Source of the DNA: Allium sativum
Lineage: Eukaryota > Streptophyta > Magnoliopsida > Asparagales > Amaryllidaceae
Direction of reading: 5' to 3'
DNA: 64,000 bases
Assembly (NCBI GenBank): GCA_030737875.1
Contig: CM060915.1
Coordinates: 567,222,577 to 567,286,576 of the forward strand
Each line of letters opens with the position of its first letter. The first letter of the stretch is position 1. Of this stretch, positions 1 to 10,387 are shown in pieces. Made by a program: the position numbers and the translations under genes. Below the pieces are notes generated by a model. The model worked only from the letters and a program-made list of their open reading frames with translations, searched no databases and was not told the DNA's origin.

Positions 1-40
1 TTTTTGAAAAGAGTAAATAGGAAAGGACTCAAGCGGCACG

Positions 41-166
41 ATGCTACAACAACTTAAGGGATTGGATCGCGTTTCATTGACTCGCGAGGAGAAAGATACT
101 ATTTTTGACATTATTATGGATCTGATGCAACATAATAGAGTTAGGACTATAAGAATCAAGCGGTAA
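41..166 (+). other. Short coding-like fragment, unrecognised
   Basis: An ATG-initiated frame of 41 codons ends in TAA. It is acidic and basic in alternation and rich in Leu, Ile and Asp, with a segment LTREEKDTIFDIIMDLMQHN that looks like amphipathic helix rather than random AT-rich translation. The frame is closed just upstream by stops, so it would be a single exon or a remnant. I do not recognise a family. It lies outside the retrotransposon nest that starts at 2579, and could be an exon of a host gene or of a decayed DNA transposon. Confidence 0.15.
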
Positions 167-661
167 TCTTATAAATGTTTAAATAAATATTTTTAATGAA
201 CTTCACCCACCATATGCTCAAATGCAATTATTTAATGTGAATGTAGAAAACTAATTATTGTGCAACTATTTAACGTGCCTTAAATATGAAATCAATAATT
301 CACATCTTAATTTTTGTATGTAAATATGTCGAAAAATAAAATGGCATATTTAGCCCATATTGATTTCGGAAAGCACCATTTAAATTTTTAATGTTTGTAG
401 TTTATTTAGATTTGTCAATTATGTTCCCCATCATTAACAAAAATCTACAATTTCATGTTCAATATATATTCTCTCTGGTTATCTACTCATTTATTACATT
501 ATCTATTAATCTAATGACGTATATATTTCTATACTTGAACTACGCATTGCTTAGTAAGGGTATAATCATAATTTAAATGTGAACATTTCTCATTCTATTT
601 GCTGGCTAGGGAATCTCAAAATGCATACTAAAAAGCACATGACAAAACCAAAATAATAGAG

Positions 662-811
662 ATGAGATCCATTGTTGAACAGCTGCAGGATTAGGATCGT
701 CTTCGTGTTGTACAGATGAAGAAGTTGAATCCACATCTAGCGGAATATGTGCCGCATCGTAGTTCCTTCCCTTCATCGTTTGGAGCTTCTAAGGGTGAGG
801 ATGATGCCTAA
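662..811 (+). pseudogene. Exon-like remnant with one in-frame stop
   Basis: A frame starting at ATG 662 has one in-frame TAG after ten codons and then reads open for 38 codons with normal amino-acid composition (segment VVQMKKLNPHLAEYVPHRSS) before a TAA. A plausible splice donor (AG then GTGAGC) follows at about 813-820. The base composition is more balanced than the surrounding AT-rich DNA. I cannot name the family. A decayed DNA-transposon or host-gene exon is possible. This piece and the one at 41-166 may belong together, since they lie on the same strand 500 bp apart. Confidence 0.2.
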
Positions 812-1072
812 GAGGTGAGCTTTTTCGTATTTGTGCTTAGTTATTATACATATTGACTTGGAGTTGGCAAGAATGTTGTGTTTTGATATTGTGTATAATG
901 ACTTGGAGTTGGCAAGGATGTTATGCCTAGACGTATTATGACAGTGTATGCTAGTTTTGATGATATGTGACATTTATGGGTTTAGTTTGAGAATGTTCAG
1001 ATGTCTGATTATGTATAGATTCAAGTTAATCTTGTTTATGTTGGATTGTTTATGTTGTTGCTGGTATAGTAT

Positions 1073-1123
1073 TATATACATATATATATATATATATATA
1101 CATACATATATATATATATATAT
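1073..1123. repeat. (TA)n microsatellite
   Basis: An almost pure TA dinucleotide run interrupted by two CATACA steps. It generates spurious Ile/Tyr-rich open frames on both strands, which I do not annotate. Confidence 0.9.
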
Positions 1124-1129
1124 TATGTG

Positions 1130-2578
1130 TGAAATGGAGTGGAAAATTATATTGATATATGTCAGTTGGTTGGAAGACAAACGACTTGCTGGAATTAAAA
1201 AATACCCAGATTACCAACGGTTGTTCGATCATAATTTTTCTCGATGGCTTATTGGTATATCAAGAATCCCCTCGGGTGTCAATAGCCATTGCTGTGTTGT
1301 TAGAGGTCGTTGGTGCAGCTATTGGAAATTGGTCATTATTTCCATTTGGAAATCATAAGAACTCCAACGGCTACCAATGGCCGTAGGCGGCTAATAGCAT
1401 GTTTTCCTTACAGTGAGAATTAACTTGATTCATATGAAAATCGGTAGTATAAATTTGTTAGAATTTAAGGTATGATAGAATAAATAAGAAAGTAGCAATA
1501 AAATCGTTTCTACAAGAAGAATATATATGGAGGTGAAGATAAATGACAGCTGGTGAATGGTTTAGCGAATAGACACTTTTATTCAAATTACTAGTTATAT
1601 GTCGATATACCTAACCAACCTATGTCGATACACCCAAGTATATTTCAAAAATAAATTGTTAAAAGAGTATTTCAAAAATATAAACTTATATATAAGGGTT
1701 TGAAACATTGTGCAGCTATTTAAACATAGTAAATATATATTTCAAGCATAAAAAATATTAAGAAAACTTATTAAAAATAATTTTAAAGAATTTAAACAAA
1801 AATATAAATGTTATATTTAAAAAATATATATAATCACTATACTCAACTCAAAATATAAGTATCAAAACTACAATAGTATTAAATCGTAATTATTAGGTTT
1901 TAAATCCAAATACGAAGAATAATCAAAATCAAGGAGTAAAGTGTAATATTAAAAAACAAAGTATAAATATACTTAAAATATAAATGTAAAAACCAAAGTA
2001 AGTATTTTGAAATGAAACTAAAAACCAACGTAAAATTTTTATAAATATAAAAGCCAAGTATGTGAAATCAAAATGTTAAAATCAAAGTATAGTTAGAAGT
2101 ATAAATATTGAAATTTAAATTATTACAAGTATAAAAATATTTCAAATTATTGATATTCAAACTTAATTTTTTTTCTGAAAGTACCTTCAATAATCATTTT
2201 GAAAACTAAGGATATTTAAAACTTTTTAAAGATATTTTGAATAAAGGAATGCTTTGAAAACATTTTGAAAATAGGTGAAGATAGATCAAGTAAGTGTAAA
2301 TTGAGTTTTAACATTAAATATAAGATTTGATCATATCTTGAAATCTTGAACGCTTCAATATCCATGCGTCTTCATTTTCTGACTCTTGAATCATCATTCT
2401 GGATCTTTAGTCTTTATATTGTCATCATTATCAATATCTATCTTTATATTATACAGTCATCTATAATCTTTAAAACTATACACAATATATATCCAAATAA
2501 TAATTATACCATGAATAAATATAAAATATATCATAATCTGATATATTTATCATCAAAACTACCATCCCTGGTACTAAC
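1130..2578. other. Unresolved AT-rich flank with no supported gene
   Basis: Between 1200 and 1400 there are several CCAACGG/CCGTTGG-type motifs in both orientations, which recall subterminal repeats of plant DNA transposons, but I can define neither terminal inverted repeats nor a target duplication. From about 1440 to 2578 the sequence is very AT-rich with no coding signal. This is the DNA into which, or next to which, the Copia element was inserted. Confidence 0.4.
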
Positions 2579-3433
2579 TGTTGTGGAGAATTTCGACTCA
2601 AGACAACTCAATTCAAAATACCCAACCCAACGGAAGGCGAGATCGTGGTAAACTTGCAAGAACAACCAATCAATATATCCCAACCCAATCACAAACACCA
2701 AACAATAGAAATAAAGGAGAAACAACGAAAAGTAAATCATTGAGGGATTTATAGTGGTTCCACTAATATCTTGTTAATGTACATCCACATTGAGATAGAA
2801 TTTTTGTTAATATCAATAGAAAAGTAAAAGAGATTGATTACAATGATCAAATTCACCAGAAAAGATCGATTTTGTGGAGATGAGAATTGAAGTAGATTAG
2901 GGTTGCCAAAATACTAACTATAATAAACCTAGGTTAATCTCTTGATTTTCTGCTCATTACCTTTAGGGTCTGAAAATAGCTTATATAGGGAGAATAATAT
3001 GTAGCAATTTCCCAAATTACCCCTGAACCTTCACAAATCAGCTTGTCAAGCTTTTAGCCTGAAAACAGACCAAAAGCCGCCTCAGACATCATTCGTGGAG
3101 TGGAAGATGTCTGTCCCTAACTAGGGAAATATTTCTGTTTCAGTATAGATGTCTGTCACTTTCTCAGACATCTGTCTAGAAGTGACAGACGTCTGTCAAA
3201 ATTCTCGGGGAATTCCACCCTGACAACACAAACGTCTATCATGCCACGACGGACGTCTGTTGCTGAGTCCTGCTGAAACCTTGCACTTTACACATGCAAC
3301 TTTCTTCTACGAGCTCCGATTTGTGAATCGTCTTCTCCAATGCGAAGCTACTTCCACCCAATTAAATCCAAATATATAGTGTCGCAAAATTAAACAATAT
3401 ACCCCGATACAATATCCATCTCAATCACCAACA
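2579..3433 (-). mobile_element. Copia element 3' LTR (minus strand)
   Basis: The segment of 855 bp begins TGTTG and ends CAACA, an inverted terminal pair typical of Ty1/Copia LTRs. On the minus strand it starts TGTTGGTGATTGAGATGG. It lies directly downstream, in minus orientation, of the Copia RNase H terminus and a short 3' untranslated stretch, so it is the 3' LTR. The tract just before it (AGGTAGAGGATGG, minus strand) is a weak polypurine tract. The partner 5' LTR is not in the window because later insertions push it past 64000, so the target duplication cannot be checked. Confidence 0.85.
3085..3262. repeat. Cluster of palindromic AGACRTCTGTC motifs in the Copia LTR
   Basis: At least seven variants of AGACATC, AGATGTCTGTC, CAGACATCTGTC, ACAGACGTCTGTC and GGACGTCTGTT occur in about 180 bp. 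Several are self-complementary around ACGT or CAT. Reiterated palindromes inside an LTR often act as transcription-factor or enhancer sites, but no factor can be named from sequence alone. Confidence 0.6.
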
Positions 3434-3942
3434 CTGACGGTACCAAACCATCCTCTACCTTCTACCATATATGCTTGAATGTTTTCCCAATGAACTCCGA
3501 CATAGCCATCGCCCATTGCACTCCACCAACGAGTTCAGGCAAAGTCCTCACCCGCCAAAGAAGTGTTGAAAACACCCAACTCCAAAACTAGTCTCACCAA
3601 AAGACAAACATACCAAGAAAATAGAACTTCAACCTCTCGCATACTCTTCTCCATCCATAACCAAGCTTCTTCCTCAACCGTGCCACCCCGTGGCACCTAG
3701 CACTTCTCCAAACGAATTAAGTTCGTGCAAAGCTCAAACTTCCCAACCGGCAATGCCTTAGTGAACATATTTGCAATATTATCCTTTATGTGTACTTTCT
3801 GAAGGCATACTTACTTGTTTTCGTCCATGGCCACTAGAAGTGACCCTCTAACTTCGATATGCTTAGTCCTGAGCTAAAAGCCAAAATGGATAATACTCTT
3901 GCTATCACAATGAACATCGATACAATCATGCTCGAACCCCAA
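3434..3942 (-). pseudogene. Copia polyprotein: end of RNase H and 3' untranslated region
   Basis: Minus-strand translation gives the typical Copia RNase H terminus: DSKSIIHF, LRTKHIEVR, VCLQKVHIKDNIANMFTKAL and FELCTNLIRLEKC followed by a stop. At least two internal stops (after IHFGF and after DENK) show that it is dead. The non-coding stretch from about 3440 to 3670 lies between the pol stop and the LTR. The piece is cut at its upstream edge by element A. Its first residues continue in frame from the fragment ending at 24473, once A and one copy of the CCCAA duplication are removed. Confidence 0.9.
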
Positions 3943-4335
3943 TGTGACGGCCGGGAATTTCGCTCGATCCGAATCAGTCGTTAAACCGATCTAGACCGTT
4001 CGAAACCCCTGATCGTTTGAGAACAGGACAAATCAGAACGTAGACGGAAGAACATTTCATTGTATATTACAAAAATTCCATTAGATACAAGAATATACAG
4101 AGCATAAATGAATAAGTTACATTCGATAAATATCAGAGGTTACAATAAATTACATAGCAGCGGAAAATTATACAAAGCACAACTGAAGGTGATATACGAA
4201 TACAGAGCTTTCCGGATATCATTCCAGCTGTAAACCAGGATCCTATGAATATAAATCTGCAAAACCAAAACTACTAGCTGCTCGTGCGGAAAATAGGGGC
4301 ACCCAGAGTTTAGGTTAAAACAATAAACTCCAGGT

Positions 4336-4349
4336 CAGTCATGTGACTG
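4336..4349 (-). other. Conserved LTR hairpin CAGTC/GACTG (A, 3' LTR)
   Basis: A 5-bp stem with a four-base ATGT loop; the loop closes one further A-T pair. It lies 393 nt from the LTR 3' end, inside a conserved stretch that also reads AAACTCC and TGAGAACT. The same hairpin sits at nearly the same distance in B, C, E, F and G. Confidence 0.6.
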
Positions 4350-4403
4350 GTGTGAGAACTAAAACAGTTATTAATATTGGTTTTAAAGTTAGGTAAATCA
4401 AGG

Positions 4404-4440
4404 GACCACGCCGTATAACACGGAACGGGTTTCCTCCCAA
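4404..4440 (-). other. Conserved multi-stem block GACCACGCCGT..ACGGAACGGGT (A, 3' LTR)
   Basis: It contains CCGT and ACGG, which can pair across ATAAC, inside ACC/GGGT. In A the outer stem (TCAAGGGA against TCCCAAGA) is poor, unlike in C, E, F and G. The block is 68 nt from the CAGTC hairpin. Confidence 0.5.
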
Positions 4441-6475
4441 GAATACCAGTGCATAGAACAAACAGCGCAATGCTAAATAAAGAAAAATGAAGCTGTTATA
4501 AGACCCAGGTCCCATCACATAATGCAACGCAAGCCGGAGGATAGGGTTTTCCCTTATAACAGCCAAAGCATGCTTGATACGTTTAAAACACATTATTTGA
4601 TACTATTATAGGTGTATAGTGTCAAAACAATTTCAATCATAAATATCAATCATAGGCGGCATAGCTACCATATACTATGTCGCCATACTAGTTCTACAAT
4701 TAAAACCGTAATACACGTATTGGAAATTGGATTTCCATCATGAGTCGAGGCAAGGGGCAAGCTCCTCTCCGCTTCGAGACACTCTAGTAAATGCTCAGGA
4801 CTACACACTCTGGGCAGCCACTTGGATCGGTTGGGCCGGTCCTCACTTACGTTAGAGGATTATTTATGCCTGAACACACGTTTCCCGGTCCTTACAGACC
4901 TATAATCGAGGCGCCTCATTCCAACAACCCCAAAGGTGAAAAGTATATAAATGTCAGGGCTGGTAAGTCACTGACACCACCAAAGCTAGAAAGAAACGTC
5001 GTGTTCTCCCAACGGCCTGTATCCCGTTTTTAACTCATACCGAGGTGTGAGGCTCGTGAATTCACGTTATACACAAAGCTGCCACGTAGGCCGTGCTTTG
5101 ATCATCAACCACAAGACTTTGCTTTTCAACAGAAGCCTTGATCCATGCAACTCAGCATGCCACATGGGCAATTCATGCCATGCGATTGATATCTATCGAT
5201 ATATAACCTCTAAGCTCGTACGTCTCAGAGACGGGCGTTAAGCAAGAGAATAAATTCTCCGCCGCCAAATAGATATATATTTAACAGAAATCAATCAACA
5301 CAGAATAAAATCCAATGTCAGACACACAATCCATTTACAAGTTCGTTCTGGGTCTGAACGAAACCGGAGGCACTTTCCTCGCATATCCATCCATCTCCAA
5401 GTACGTCTGGACGACCACCAACTATTTCCATCCTCTTGGGTGTACACCCCAATCAGGATCGTTAGTAATTACCCAAACAATGTGGAAACTTCCGGTCTTC
5501 GACCACCGTCTTCATCTTCGACATATTGTCGAATCGGTTATTCAGAATGGGTATAAACCCGGCCTTTCCGAACAACCCGCGTATATTTAAAACAAATGTT
5601 ACACAAACACAACATACGCCTCATTCCAATGTTGAATATCCTTTTTATTCACGAAATCATATTCTTAGGGAAAGGTTCCCATTAATTTTATCCAAGATAA
5701 ATTCTTTAAAATTTATCCTTTAATCTTCCTTTGGATGTCGTTTCAAACCAAATTATGGTTTTCTAAACTAGTCGAAATTAGCAAACCGTAACGAAGTAGT
5801 TATTTATTTTATTTCTCAATCCCAACCTATTCATCCCATGAAGCAAAACTGGTAGTACTTCAATCTAACACCATAGTGTTATCGGTAAAATTAATTACCA
5901 TTTCACGTTCAAATCTAATCAAAGATTTAACTATCGCTTTGGAGAAAAACTGGCGATACTCCATTCTCGCTCATTTTCCAAATTTGATAATTCAGATTAT
6001 CTATTCACATTTCAATTTAATTGCAGATTCATTAAAACTCCTTTTACTGGGTTAAAGAACTAGTGTCATTTAAAACACAGTTCACGATAAACCCTGTAAC
6101 ACCCCGCCTCCGCTAGGGTCACTCGCAAGGGAATGCACTAGCTTTAGAGGGGCATTATTGGTAAACATGCACAGAAATATCACAAGACAGAACACATGAA
6201 ATAGCGGAAGTAAAATCAATCTTTCATAACATGAATACATAAGGTCTAAAGCCTTTTACATCAGAGTACATCAAAACCTGTCTTGCAATAGTAAAGAAGC
6301 ATAAAGACTTTTTAATAAATTATTCCCCAAGTAAAAACAGTAAAGTAGCCATAGCCAAGAGAAGTCCAAGCCATCCATGATGACCTTCAATCAGAAGAAG
6401 TCCGAACTAAACAGCATTGTTTCCTCCCTGTAACCTGGGGGGGAAACGGAAGAAAAGAGGCGAAACAAAACGGGT

Positions 6476-6490
6476 CAGTCAAAAAGACTG
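6476..6490 (-). other. Conserved LTR hairpin CAGTC/GACTG (B, 3' LTR)
   Basis: Stem TCAGTC/GACTGA with an AAAAA loop, flanked by GGG and GTAAG as in the other families. The identical copy in the 5' LTR is at 10769-10783. Confidence 0.6.
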
Positions 6491-7790
6491 AGTAAGCCCT
6501 ATCTACTATTAGTATAGAAACTAGTAAAGTTAACTGACATGAGAAACTGAGATGAACATGAGCATGATAACAAGATAGATAAGCTAAATCAAAATAACAG
6601 GATAAACTACTGAACTAAGGTATCATGATAAACTACGGTGTCATGATAAATCAAAGTATCATATCGTCAGATTTCTATCAAGTATATTATCCCAAGGTAT
6701 CTACCCCGTCTAACATCCCACGGTATCTATTCCGTATATTCTTCCTGGTTCTAATCATGTATATTTGCTCTGCACCCTCCGTACTAGTATCCCAGCCTTG
6801 TTATGTGTTAACCATGAATGTCCCTTACTCAAAGTCGTGTAATGGTCCATATCAACCTAATATATCGCATATATAGGTTACTCAAATCATATGTTTCTTT
6901 TCATGTATATAAGTTCAGTCCTTTGCCGTACCTCGTACGGGCTTCCTCATGTCGTATTATCCTTGAAATCGTTTGGACTGTCACCCTTGTTCTAGCTAGG
7001 CTCTTCCATATGAATCATCGTTTGAACTACTAGGACTTACGCCACCTAGCACCACTAGGGATTACGCTTACCTATTGCACGCTTTCGTATTTCGGTTTGG
7101 GTTAAACCACCTAGGCCACTAGGGATTACGCTAACCGTCAACCGCGCCCTTTTTCCCACGCATTCATCGTGAATCGTTTTTCTATAACTGTATGCACATG
7201 TATCACATCGTGCCATCCGAGTCCTGTCACAGGGCAAAACAAGAAATACAGGACTCGGTCGGGAGCTTTAGATTTATCTGCCGATGCAGATACTAAGGTC
7301 TGCTTTTCTACACGTGGCTATGGTCCCACGAGACCCCTCCCTCAACTAGTGAAAGGCAACACAAGAGACAATCTTGCATAACATGATAGCATGTATCATT
7401 CTCAATGATCAAACCCAAACATGAACATTTAACTTCATAGTTAATATCTAAGAGTAGGGAAAGGGCTTACATTGCTATGAAGGCCTAAATCGACTAAACT
7501 AAAGCTTGTGGTGAAGCTTATGCATGCCATCACCCAAAAACCCAAAGATGGATGCTCCAAATCAACAAAAACACCATCTTTATGAACAAAGATCAAAGCT
7601 TTTGCCTTGAAATCAACTTGAGAAGCTCTCATACTAACATAGGGACTCTCTAATACTCTCATGATCATGAAACCTCTCATAGAAATGAAGTGGAGGCTAG
7701 GATAGTTGGGTGGAGGCCATGAGAGTAGCAATTTTGCCATAGTTTAGTTACATGAGTGAATAATGAGGGTTTAGGGGTAGGTTAGGGGCT

Positions 7791-7799
7791 TATTTATAG
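7791..7799 (-). promoter_or_regulatory. Element B TATA box (3' LTR copy)
   Basis: The minus strand reads CTATAAATAAGCCCC, a textbook plant TATA box about 590 nt after the LTR start. The RNA 5' end would lie near 7760. The other copy is at 12084-12092. Confidence 0.55.
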
Positions 7800-8389
7800 A
7801 TTAGGCAAGTGTTTTAGGCCATAGGATTAAACCTAGATTCAATCCAAGCCATCAAAGCATGTCTTGGGGAAGAAGTCAAGTGTAGGAACCATCTAGGGCC
7901 TTTAGATTAAAGATGAACCATGAGAACCATCCAAATGCAAAATCTGCATTTGAGCGAATCGGCCCACGGGTTGACAGCCAAACACCCTGGATTAACCCCT
8001 AGTCGACCCAGCGGGCTTGGGTCGACCTCAAAAATCGGCCGGTTCGGTTATTCCCCTCTCCCAATTCGCTGTTTTGAACATTTTTGCATATTTATTTATT
8101 TATTTTTCAATTATATATATATATATATATATATCAATATATATATATATTTCTCTGCGCAACCCATTTCACTTAATTAAGTATACTTTAATTTGGGAAT
8201 TTTTCGTGAAACTTCGCGAGGCCATATCTTGGTCATACGGACTCCGATTTTCGAAAACTCGGACTCTATTTCGCGTATTTTTCCGAGACGAACGCAATGG
8301 CATAGCCTGTTTCACTTGATTCAGAATTTACAATTAAATTCTGCCTTGATTCTCGTCTTAATCATGTTATCGAAATACGGGTTGTTACA

Positions 8390-8406
8390 TTCTCCCCACC
8401 TTTTAG
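8390..8406 (-). other. Element B polypurine tract
   Basis: The minus strand reads CTAAAAGGTGGGGAGAA directly before the LTR start TGTAACAACC. It is the expected plus-strand primer site for reverse transcription. Confidence 0.85.
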
Positions 8407-8424
8407 GATTTCGTCCCCGAAATC
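8407..8424 (-). other. Pre-PPT hairpin with GGGA loop (B)
   Basis: Minus strand arm GATTTCG, loop GGGA, arm CGAAATC: a perfect 7-bp stem closing a GNRA-type tetraloop, 17 nt before the 3' LTR. Equivalent hairpins with different stem sequences are in A and D. Confidence 0.65.
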
Positions 8425-10373
8425 TCCAAGTTAGGAAGAACATATCCTACCATCCATCATCCATCTACTCAAAACATCATCCACAAGCAACCATTGTCCT
8501 TAGATGATTTCTAATGCTGTATGAATATATGCAAAACGTGTGTGTACATGTTCCTTAGCTAATGCTAATGATCAGGCCTGAATAATCTTTCTAATGCAAA
8601 AATATGTATAGTGCCATGAATCCAACATGTATGCAAATAGTCCTAGTCATATAGATACTATATGCGTGCACAATCATTCATTCATATGCAACAACCGCAT
8701 GATAACACATTCGATTTCATCCATAAACAAGTATAAATACTCGTGCATATGCAATATGAAATGTGATCGAGTCGAGCTAGTATCTAATGTGTATTCGCGC
8801 ATCCACGAGCAACCACTTGCAACCATATCAATCATAACATGTTTCAAATACATGTTTACATCCATAGGGTTCTACCTAGGATTCCCTGAAACAGGGTCGA
8901 GAAGATAAACAAGACAAACTCCTTACGGGGTTTGTAACAGAAAATAGGACCGAGAGGATGCTCACAAAAGATAGCCTACAAGTAAGCTCTACAGAAAACA
9001 GGGATCAAGGATATACTCCCAAAAAGAGGTATCATGCGCGTATCTAGTCTTTGACCATCAAAGTCGTATTTCCTTGAGCTTAATTCCATTGTGCCTTGAC
9101 CGTCCTTTAACTTCGCGATTTCGTAGCTTCTTATTTCCTGTTTCCATAACATGAGCTGAAACTCATTTCTTCGTCGCCTCTCGTTCCACTTGCACTTATC
9201 CTTTTCCTAAAATACCTGACGCAAACATGACTGCGTACTCATGATCTCATGCAAGCTTTCCAAAATTCACTAGTGAATCTCGGACCTCGTACCACAAGGT
9301 ATTCCACGTAGAAGAACTTTCTCTTGAAAGTAAACAGATGCCAACCAGGTTATCAAGCGCACTTACTAAGGTGATTTCTATAACCCATGCATAAGTGAAC
9401 TAAACCATCCGTCTTATCGGCGAAAACCACTCGATTGGGCTTCAAATTTCCAAAAAAGGCATCAAGGGATTCTAAGTAACTAGTCATGACAGAACCTCAA
9501 AAAGGTTACCCGATACTTCGAGGGCATTACCAAGGCTAGTCAAAAGGTCTAACTACCCTCCTATCAAAACCGAGAGTGGCACCCCCTACTGGATAACCAC
9601 TTCATCCCTAGAATCCATCCATAGCTTATAAACATAAGCATTATTTCCAAACTCAACACTTGGCATAGACATTCCCAAATCCAAACAAGTCATGTATAAA
9701 TGGACTGATTCTCCAATAGGACTTTGAGACAAAAATGGGATTCTCTATTACGCTAGTACTTAAGGTGCAGAGACTCAACTATCGAAGCAGACTTAAATGA
9801 TACGATGATCAAAACAAAGTCCTAACGGGATGATAGAGAAGAAAAGCTAAACCTTTAACAAGATCGTTACCCTCCTTCCGAGGTGCCCTAGAAATGAGAG
9901 CATACTATTGCCCTCCCGATGATCTTGTCCTTGTCCCATGATACTTAACTATCCGTCCCGTTCCACCATGCCAAATGTACTCTCTCGTCATGGGTTTCAT
10001 TGTTCATCTTTCTCTCGTTCTGGGTTGAGCCATACCAACAAGTTGCTCATCCTTAAGCTCGTATCCTTTATCCTCTTTCTCACTATCCTTTCTTATAACG
10101 CGGCCACTGGTCTCTCGAGAACCACCTCCATCGTATGGAAAGCACTTTCGTAGGTAGAAAAGACTAGTCGCAGTTAAAACTACTGTGACTACAGATGGAG
10201 GAAAGAAAGGAAAAGAGACTCAATTAAGGAAACAAGGATAGTGCTAATGGCCTTTGGGGAATAGCCATTTTCTTTTAAAAGAAAATTTTCTTGAAAAATG
10301 CTTCTTTGTAAACGGTTTTTCAAATAATTTTCAGAAGATCTTTAAAAACTTTTGCCCAGTCTAGTAACCTTCT

Positions 10374-10385
10374 GCTCTGATACCA
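10374..10385 (-). other. Element B primer-binding site (tRNA-Met)
   Basis: The minus strand reads TGGTATCAGAGC, a perfect match to the complement of the initiator tRNA-Met 3' end, 2 nt from the 5' LTR. Confidence 0.95.
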
Positions 10386-10387
10386 AA

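Larger units (their letters stand above)
6095..8389 (-). repeat. Element B 3' LTR
   Basis: Minus-strand start TGTAACAACCCGTATTTCG at 8389 and end GGGGTGTTACA at 6095. It includes a TA microsatellite (about 8113-8150), a TATA box at 7791-7799, a repeated CCACTAGGGATTACGCT (7052-7068 and 7116-7132), and the CAGTC/GACTG hairpin at 6476-6490, 381 nt from the LTR end. Short open frames inside recur in the second LTR only because the LTRs are nearly identical. Confidence 0.95.
8390..10387 (-). other. Element B internal region, non-coding
   Basis: About 2.0 kb between PPT and PBS. I checked both strands for gag zinc-knuckle, protease, reverse-transcriptase and integrase motifs and saw none. The frames at 8627-8908 (+) and 9938-10153 (+) have no family features. 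The region presumably serves only as packaged RNA. Confidence 0.7.

Noticed and set aside
948..1358. 136-codon plus-strand frame across the TA microsatellite
   Set aside because: It depends on the TA run for openness and has no protein-like features on the 5' side.
1200..1400. CCAACGG/CCGTTGG motifs as a DNA transposon end
   Set aside because: No terminal inverted repeats or target duplication could be found, so only the motif is noted.
7441..7740. 99-codon minus frame repeated identically at 11734-12033
   Set aside because: The identity only reflects the two young LTRs of element B. There is no domain, and it lies just downstream of the LTR TATA box.
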